The translations under genes were made by a program, and so were the position numbers. This document shows positions 58,701 through 64,000 of a stretch of 64,000 nt of DNA, one piece after another. The stretch lies in assembly GCF_030936135.1 (NCBI RefSeq), contig NC_082608.1, positions 9,083,535 through 9,147,534 on the forward strand. The letters are read 5' to 3'. The notes beneath the pieces are model-generated. The model had not been told where the DNA came from, searched no databases, and saw nothing but the letters and a program-made list of their open reading frames with translations. The DNA is from Gavia stellata (lineage: Eukaryota; Chordata; Aves; Gaviiformes; Gaviidae). The stretch's first letter is position 1; every line of letters starts with the position of its first letter.

Positions 58701-61700
58701 TCACTAGGCATTTAAGCCCTTATAAGATCTCTCAAGCTATACTCACCTGCATGCAGTGAATAGAGCAGCTGTTATAAAAAGTGGTTTTGAGAAATCAAGG
58801 TCCATTTGCTGTGCTTCAGAGAGGCTGGATTCATACCTAAAGAACAACAGTAAGAGTGATAATTGCATAGTGCATTTGCCTCAAATGAAGCTATTGAAAT
58901 TAATTTGTCACACAGTACTCAGCAGTTGAACAGGCCTCCTGTTGGATCACTTGGTCCTTCGTAACCGGTCAAGCAGAAACAGCTGCTACTGGCTGAGAAG
59001 AGCAAAAGAGACTAGGGAAAACAAGGGGATTGGGATTCCTCCTCTTTTTGAATTAAAGGTATTTTAAATTAGGGATCTGGATCAAGGCATGTCAGTAAAA
59101 TCTATTTCTTGTGGTCCCCATCCACACACCACACTTTTATCTCTACATTACATCTAAAAGTTACAATGAGATGCTTTGCATAAATCCATCCTATAATACA
59201 GAGTAAAATTAAAGTTTCTTTGATTCCTCTAATATGTATATTACACAGATGAAGGCTTAAATATGGAAAATGACATGGTGGATGTGCAGCACTAAAGAAT
59301 TTAATTTTTTGTTGTTGACCTGTCCCCGGGCTATTTTTTTTGTTTGTATTAAGCACTGACAAGCATACACAACCTTTGTTCACTGACCTAACAGCATTTG
59401 AACACCTGCTATCAGGGTGACAGCACTCCAGAGCAGAGCTCTTCAGTGATGGCTCTTGTTAAAGTAGACGTTACAGAGTGCAAAATTTTAGTTAAATCTG
59501 TTGAATCTCCATTGAAGTGTTCCACCTATTCTTTTAAAGGTATAGTAATGTGCATTTTAAGAGATCTGCTTCTGCAGGAGGGAGGATTTATTTCTAGTGC
59601 GCATCACTTGTGAACTGTGACATGATCAGCAGTTAAATGGAAGACAGTGTGATGCTATGGACAAATGCAGGGACTAAGAGTCCTGTATGTATTATGCTAT
59701 TCCTAGTTGAAGAACTGGGACTCAGACAATGACTTACTGAGATTCGCAGACTAAGTCTTTCTAACATGTATTATAAAAAGTGGCCTAGATAAATGGCTGG
59801 ATTGTCAGTGCTAAGAACTCACCTCACCACTCCAGTCAGTGGGAGATACCTGGCCCTTCCAACCATCAAGCTCTTTACACATCTAACAAACAAAGAATCT
59901 TACTAGTGGTTACCAGTCTGCTCACGAGAGCTTCCTCACCTCTGCAGTATTTTTGAAGCGGTGTTCACTGCCTCTGTGCAGCAGAATTGCACAGCCAAGT
60001 CTCGCATTCCCAGTCTGGGGTTCACCTCTAGCAAACACTCCAAAGACTTCATGGAGCTCTGATAGGTAGTCTTGTTCAAACCGGAGAGTTTAACAAAATA
60101 GCTCTTTCAAGAAGACAAAGATAAACCCGAAGAATTAGCAAGATTCCTTCCTGACGTCTTATTCAGGCAACCAAATAGATTAGGGAGAAACTACACAACA
60201 TCATAAAATAAAGTTCAATTGCTATATTAAACAAATTTGTGCAATGAATGCTGTCAGAAAGATTAACCACCTAGGAATGCCATGTCTTTTAATGCAGTGT
60301 TATTTTTAGACAATTTCACTCGAAATGAGGTTTGTCTTTTCCATATAACATGACATGGCCCTTTTATCACAAGGTGGTTAAAAACAAAAGTAACCAAGAT
60401 CTGGGTAACTTGAAGAGATGAGCAATACTTTCATGCTGCTCCTCATGGGGTCAGGTCCAATTAAATTCTCCTCCGTCTGTGAATGGACAATCACGAACAT
60501 CTTGAACCAGACATTATTTTGGCAGCTCAGTGCCATTGACCTGGCAGGTTTGCAGATGCAGGTTTGCAGGTACCACTATAAAGAGGGATTCCTTGGAGCC
60601 ACTGCTTCCCTCCCACAATAAACGGGACAGATCTTAAATGTAACATCCTTGCTAGTAGTTTGTTACTAAAAGAGCTGAAACTATAGCAAAGCAAGCTCAA
60701 CTTGTGAAGTGACTATGACACTGATCTCAATTTGCCCTGTTTCAAACTCCAGGTAGTGAAAGCTGTAACACTGTGTCTAGCAGCACGCTACTGGGTCAAG
60801 GGTAATGTCAGTTCTTACTATCCCTTTCCTGCTCCCAACATACACTACACAGAACAATGACTTTAGTGGACTCACGGAGAAAGCACCAGCCAGCCAAGTC
60901 ATACGCTGTATCTTACTTTGTCAACTGGTTGTTTCATGAAACTAGCTGCTAGGTCCAGGCACATCACAGCACCACTTGTCGCTGTCATTTGAGCCATTAA
61001 TCCCGTGCACTTCACCTGGGACAGCCGCAGATACTCTTCGGCTTTTCTGCAAAACACCCAGCGTGCAAAGCCCTCGTTAACAAAACCGCAGTTACGAGAC
61101 AGCAGGAACGGCGGGACAGGAACTGACCCAAGGTTTACCTCGTCCACCGCCCCGGCTGCAGCAGCGGCTGCAGCGCACGCGGAGGGAAAGGGGTGCACCA
61201 GTGCGGCACCGCCCCTTCTCCAACACCTGGCAGCAGGGGCTTTGCACTTCACAGCCTGCAAGGGCTGTTCCGTTAACCGCCTGTGCCTTAGGCTCTGTGC
61301 CTTGTTCGCATCGGCCAGAACCCAGGAAGGAACCGGATGGCCGGCCGGCAGCGCGGGGCGGCGGGGCAGGCCTCGGCTGCCGCGGCTGTGCCGGCAGAGC
61401 CAACCGGGCCGCGCGGCCCCCGGGAGGAGCCCGGGCAGGCCCGGCGGCCAAGCACGCTCAGGCGGCTGGAGGGGCGCGGGCCGGGCCAGCACAGCACGGC
61501 TGGACCCGCTTATCCGGACGGGAATAACGCTCCCGAGAGCGGGAGCAGTAACCAGGAGCGCTGCGTGCCCCGCGGCCCCCTCACAGCGCGAGGGGACGGC
61601 ACCGGCTCCCGGCAGCTACGCCCCCCGCCCGCGACAACTGTCGGCGAAGGAAGACGCCGCTCTGGGGGCTCGACCGGAGCCGGGCCGCCCGAGGGGAAGC

Positions 61701-61807
61701 TGCCCCGCATTACCGTACGCCCCGCCGGGCGGCCCGCGGTACCTGATGACGCCGGGCTCGGTGAGGCCCAGCCGGGCGGCGAAGCGCCGCACCGCGCCCC
61801 GCTCCAT
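55550..61807 (-). CDS. ORC6: Origin recognition complex subunit 6, whole gene, 7 coding exons
   Basis: Smallest ORC subunit, acting in the nucleus at replication origins and also linked to cytokinesis. The coding exons in order of transcription are 61807-61743, 61046-60917, 60103-59940, 58836-58747, 57587-57475, 56193-56119 and 55719-55550. Together they make 807 nt, 268 residues plus TAA, all in phase; the human protein is 252 residues with 7 exons as I recall. Residues about 1-90 and 95-185 correspond to the two TFIIB-like cyclin-fold domains. They carry conserved KAEEYLRLSQVKC, MCLDLAASFMK, KLSGLNKTTYQSS, LAVQF and KLKVDKTKMLATSGVKKAIF. After a divergent acidic and basic linker (188-230), the C-terminal helix QDYEEWKKKILENAAKAQ follows; in humans it binds ORC3. 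Tyr233 corresponds to the Tyr altered in Meier-Gorlin syndrome. ORC6 is convergent with MYLK3 and divergent from VPS35. Confidence 0.96.
56119..56193 (-). CDS. ORC6: ORC6 coding exon 6 (variable linker)
   Basis: Acceptor TTTTTTTTAG, donor GATG|GTAAGT. Encodes KDDVPLATETPESLQTSLEH and then CEKED. It is acidic with little similarity to mammalian ORC6, so support is phase (1 in, 1 out) and splice consensus. It could be skipped without a frameshift, being 75 nt long. Confidence 0.85.
57475..57587 (-). CDS. ORC6: ORC6 coding exon 5
   Basis: Acceptor TCTCTTGTAG, donor AGCA|GTAAGT. Encodes RRLKLKVDKTKMLATSGVKK and then AIFDRLCNQLEKMSQQLS, the strongly conserved end of the second cyclin-fold domain. 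Confidence 0.97.
58747..58836 (-). CDS. ORC6: ORC6 coding exon 4
   Basis: Acceptor GTTCTTTAG, donor GCAG|GTGAGT. Encodes RYESSLSEAQQMDLDFSKPL and then FITAALFTAC. It matches the YESSL..QQ.DLD.S.PLF..AAL..AC pattern of the family. No long open frame marks this 90-nt exon, so it was found by motif. Confidence 0.95.
59940..60103 (-). CDS. ORC6: ORC6 coding exon 3
   Basis: Acceptor CTTCTTGAAAG, donor AGAG|GTGAGG. Encodes SYFVKLSGLNKTTYQSSMKS, then LECLL, RLGMRDLAVQFCC and EAVNTASKILQ. The KLSGLNK.TYQS motif and LAVQF are conserved, and the phase fits both sides. Confidence 0.96.
60917..61046 (-). CDS. ORC6: ORC6 coding exon 2
   Basis: Acceptor GTTTTGCAG, donor AAA|GTAAGA. Encodes KAEEYLRLSQVKCTGLMAQM and then TSGAVMCLDLAASFMKQPVDK (in part), closely matching the first cyclin-fold domain of vertebrate ORC6. 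Confidence 0.97.
61743..61807 (-). CDS. ORC6: ORC6 coding exon 1
   Basis: Starts at ATG (61807-61805), encoding MERGAVRRFAARLGLTEPGV and then I plus two bases of Arg. Donor CAG|GTACCG. RLGL.EP is conserved in the family. The exon lies within the CpG island. No upstream in-frame ATG was noted in the about 100 bp before it; the frame is open there but overlaps the promoter. Confidence 0.9.
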
Positions 61808-61905
61808 GCGGCCGCCCAACCGCCGCCGCTCCCGCCCGGACTCTCTGCAGCGCGCGGCGCCCCAGCGCGCAGCCAGGTTCGGCAGTGGACTGGCCGGCCC
61901 CGCCG

Positions 61906-61966
61906 CCAATCACCGCCCTCTACGCCAATCGACCTGGAGCAGGCCACTTCCTCGGAACGGACCAAT
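61906..61966 (+). promoter_or_regulatory. Three CCAAT boxes (NF-Y-type)
   Basis: CCAAT occurs at 61906-61910, 61925-61929 and 61962-61966, all in the same orientation, with flanks GCCAATCA, GCCAATCG and ACCAATGG that fit NF-Y preference. Multiple CCAAT boxes are typical of cell-cycle and bidirectional promoters. Confidence 0.7.
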
Positions 61967-62005
61967 GGGAAGGCCGCGGCGGGGCGGGGCGGCGCGGGCG
62001 GCGCA

Positions 62006-62015
62006 GTCACATGAC
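62006..62015 (+). promoter_or_regulatory. CLEAR/M-box-like E-box near VPS35 start
   Basis: GTCACATGAC differs by one base from the palindromic CLEAR element GTCACGTGAC recognised by TFEB/TFE3. Its TCACATGA core is the M-box bound by MITF-family factors. It lies 58 bp upstream of the VPS35 ATG, a plausible position because VPS35 serves the endolysosomal system. Confidence 0.45.
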
Positions 62016-62072
62016 GGTCCGCGACGCTGCTGGGTGTTGCTGTTGGGGGCGGCTTGTGGCGGCGGCGCGACC

Positions 62073-62075
62073 ATG
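62073..62075 (+). CDS. VPS35: VPS35 retromer subunit, first coding exon (initiator Met only)
   Basis: VPS35 is the core scaffold of retromer, which recycles cargo from endosomes to the Golgi and plasma membrane. The sequence GCGACCATG|GTGAGG places a full splice donor directly after an ATG in good Kozak context. As I recall, the first coding exon of VPS35 in mammals likewise contains just the start codon. The position, divergent from ORC6 inside the shared CpG island, is where synteny predicts VPS35. No exon 2-like sequence (starting PTTQQSP in mammals) is seen before 64000, so the rest lies to the right. The gene name rests on synteny and the ATG|GT arrangement, not on protein similarity. 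Confidence 0.75.
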
Positions 62076-64000
62076 GTGAGGGGCGGCGGGGGAGGGCGGG
62101 CCGGGCCGGGCCGCGGCGCTTGGGGCCGCGGGGTGCGGCGGGGTGCGGCCCGCAGCAGCCAGCGCCGGCCTCGCCGCTGCCGTGTGTGCAGGTGGGAGGG
62201 GTCCGGCCCGCGCCCGCCGGTGGCCGAGGGGCAGGCTCGGCCGCCCAGGGCCGGCCTGGGCCCGGGGGCTCCTGCCCGCAGCCGTTCGGGAGCGCCGCCG
62301 GCGGCTGCGCTCGGCCGGCGGTGGGGGCGGGCCTGGCGGGGGCCGGAGCCGGGCCCGGAGGCCGCCGCCCGGCCGGGCCCGGGCGGGGCTGAGGTGAGGG
62401 CTGTGCCCGTTGTGTTCGTGGTAACGGTTCGGGCTGTGGTGGACGCTGCCCGCGGTCCGCCGCTGCGGCCGGTCAGTGCAAGTCACTGCTTTACTGGGAT
62501 CAACCCAGTCCGCTTGTGGGGGCGCAGGGGAGGTGGGTGTGTTTATTGGGGAGCCGCTGCTGCACTCGCGGTCAGAGTTTCAGTGTATTTTAGCGTGCTG
62601 CTCCTGCCATAAACCCGAGGCTGTGTCATTTCTAGTGCTGTGCGTGTGTGCTCTTGTTGTCCACGCTGCAGTCTGCTCTTCAGTTACTCCTGACCCTCCA
62701 GGACTGCTGTTTCAGACTTTCCTAGTGAACGTCCTTTCTCTTCCTGCAGAAGAGGTGGTTTTGCACTGGTGGGCCCAGCTCGATAGAGCTGCTTTGGAAC
62801 AAAAGTTGGTGTTCGTTAGAGAGACAAACCTGAAATTTCAGCATGGAAATAGCTCTTATTGAGAAATGCTTTTCAATTTTCTATAAAAATAAGGGGACAC
62901 TCAAGTTGCCTAGTAAAACTGAAAAGTCTACCCCATTAGTGTCTTCTGTGGTATTTAATATTCAATAAGATTTTAAGCAACACTTGATATAACAGTCACA
63001 GTGGAGTATAAACAGTGCTAATGGTATCTAGACAGTGATGCAAAAGCTGAGTGCTTTATAAAGCAGGGATTGCACAGTTCCTAGGCTTTTGGGACACGCT
63101 TTGTTTTTAAAGTTATGTGTATGTTGGTATAAGTTTTAATACTATAGATGTGTGTGTGGTGGCTAAACCTGTAATGTTACTTGAAAGATGAATGGAAAAT
63201 ACTTAATTGGCTGATGAGAAATCCTACATCTATATAGATGGCAGTCTCTGTCCCCCACATAAATACTTTGTGGTGGTCGTTAATTCAAGAATGACACAAC
63301 TTTCCTCTGCCTGTCACTTCTGTGGGAACTGATATCGGGTGATTCAGAAAAAGTAAACTTACAGGTGTTAAACATGGGATAGTCCCCTCTACCAAACTAG
63401 GCTCCACTGCCATTTCCTATCGGCAAGTTTGGGTTAAACCTTGAAGCTGAATGTTTAAGTACCTTTAACAAGACTGATTATAAGAGGACTCTGGCTGTTC
63501 TTGATCATCCCATGAATAAAAAGTCAGCCCCTTAATTGTTGTTAATGTCTTGTGGCTTCCTGTGGCAGTAAGTACCAGTTTAAACATGTGAAAAATACTT
63601 TCTTCTCTCTGGTTCATCTTTGAGCTCCTATAATGTGAGATATAATAGAAGGTCTGGAGTTGGCTTCAGATTGCAGAGTAATGCTTCCTATATGGTACAA
63701 AATGCGTATGCATTTTTTTGTTAATTCCAGGTAGCTCTGTCACTTTTACAGCAATGCATTGTGTGCACCCAGGCTTCATCCGTAGGCTGGCAGTTGTCCT
63801 GCCAGGCATCTGGAGCTAACCCATCTTCTGTCTTGGGTAGCAGTTGTTTTAAATGTCTCAGTGGTGACTGATTGGTAGGTAGTCCTAATGAAATCCAACT
63901 AGGAGGAGGCAGAAAAGCTTCTTCCTTGGGTAAATCTCATTCCTTGTGGTACTACACACAAGCATCTGAGCGGACAGAACGAAAAGTCATGTCTGGAATA
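62076..64000 (+). other. VPS35: VPS35 intron 1 (partial)
   Basis: Begins GTGAGGGGCGGCGGGGGAGG (G-rich, in the CpG island) and becomes ordinary AT-rich non-coding DNA after about 62.5 kb. No repeat or exon is recognised up to the window end. Confidence 0.7.

Larger units (their letters stand above)
55720..61742 (-). other. ORC6: ORC6 introns
   Basis: Six introns: 61742-61047, 60916-60104, 59939-58837, 58746-57588, 57474-56194 and 56118-55720. All start GT and end AG. None contains a repeat or a further gene that I recognise. The first lies partly in the CpG island. Confidence 0.85.
61808..62072. promoter_or_regulatory. Bidirectional ORC6/VPS35 promoter
   Basis: Only 265 bp separate the ORC6 start codon (minus) from the VPS35 start codon (plus), so 5' UTRs and core promoters must share this interval. 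There is no TATA box. It contains three CCAAT boxes, an ETS-like site (CACTTCCT, 61945-61952), GC boxes (61980-61993) and an E-box (62006-62015). This is a typical divergent housekeeping promoter. Confidence 0.85.
61130..62480. promoter_or_regulatory. CpG island spanning ORC6 and VPS35 5' ends
   Basis: GC content and CpG density rise sharply from about 61.13 kb and fall off after about 62.48 kb, unlike any other stretch of the window. The island covers ORC6 exon 1, its first intron start, the intergenic promoter and VPS35 exon 1. The very long open frames across it on both strands arise because stop codons are rare in GC-rich DNA, and they are not genes. Confidence 0.92.

Noticed and set aside
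61005-62612. 535-residue open frame, and other long frames on both strands of the CpG island
   Set aside because: It crosses the ORC6 exon 1/2 region antisense and the promoter. Its composition is Arg/Pro/Gly/Ala-rich, as expected from GC-rich DNA with few stops. No domain, and overlapping frames on both strands are equally open.

Overview
The window is vertebrate nuclear DNA, most likely from a bird. Three things point there: long intron-rich, repeat-poor sequence; a single 5'-truncated CR1 LINE, the typical sauropsid/avian retrotransposon, ending in the usual octamer repeats; and a conserved gene block. The gene order is C16orf87 (+), MYLK3 (+), ORC6 (-), VPS35 (+). From memory this is the human 16q11.2 block in inverted orientation, and in chicken it lies on chromosome 11. 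The species cannot be fixed from sequence alone.

Layout. 1-3445 is the last intron of C16orf87. The final coding exon is 3446-3564, followed by a short 3' UTR with two AATAAA signals and a GT-rich downstream element. About 27 kb without recognisable genes follows (4.0-31.0 kb). It holds a degenerate CR1 element (about 11308-12556), simple repeats and palindromes. MYLK3, the cardiac myosin light chain kinase, occupies 31003-52006. I reconstructed 13 coding exons whose splice phases all agree. They give an 874-residue protein with an N-terminal coiled-coil region, a long Lys/Glu/Gln/Ser-rich linker, a complete Ser/Thr kinase domain and a C-terminal basic calmodulin-binding region. ORC6 lies convergently on the minus strand (61807 down to 55550). 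Its 7 coding exons encode 268 residues, including the C-terminal YEEW motif. About 3.5 kb of 3'-UTR and intergenic sequence separates the two stop codons.

At the right end is a CpG island (about 61.1-62.5 kb). It contains a compact bidirectional promoter shared by ORC6 (-) and VPS35 (+), with the two start codons only 265 bp apart. Between them are three CCAAT boxes, an ETS-like site, GC boxes and a CLEAR/M-box-like E-box. VPS35 appears only as its first exon, which codes for the initiator Met alone and is followed at once by a GTGAGG donor. The rest of the window is VPS35 intron 1.

The four genes are functionally unrelated: an uncharacterised UPF0547-family nuclear protein, a sarcomeric kinase, a replication-origin factor and an endosomal retromer subunit. 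Only ORC6 and VPS35 are physically coupled, through the shared promoter. I found no convincing undescribed system. The most interesting signals are the Met-only VPS35 exon with its promoter grammar, and a possible intron-1 read-through product of MYLK3 with a hydrophobic tail.
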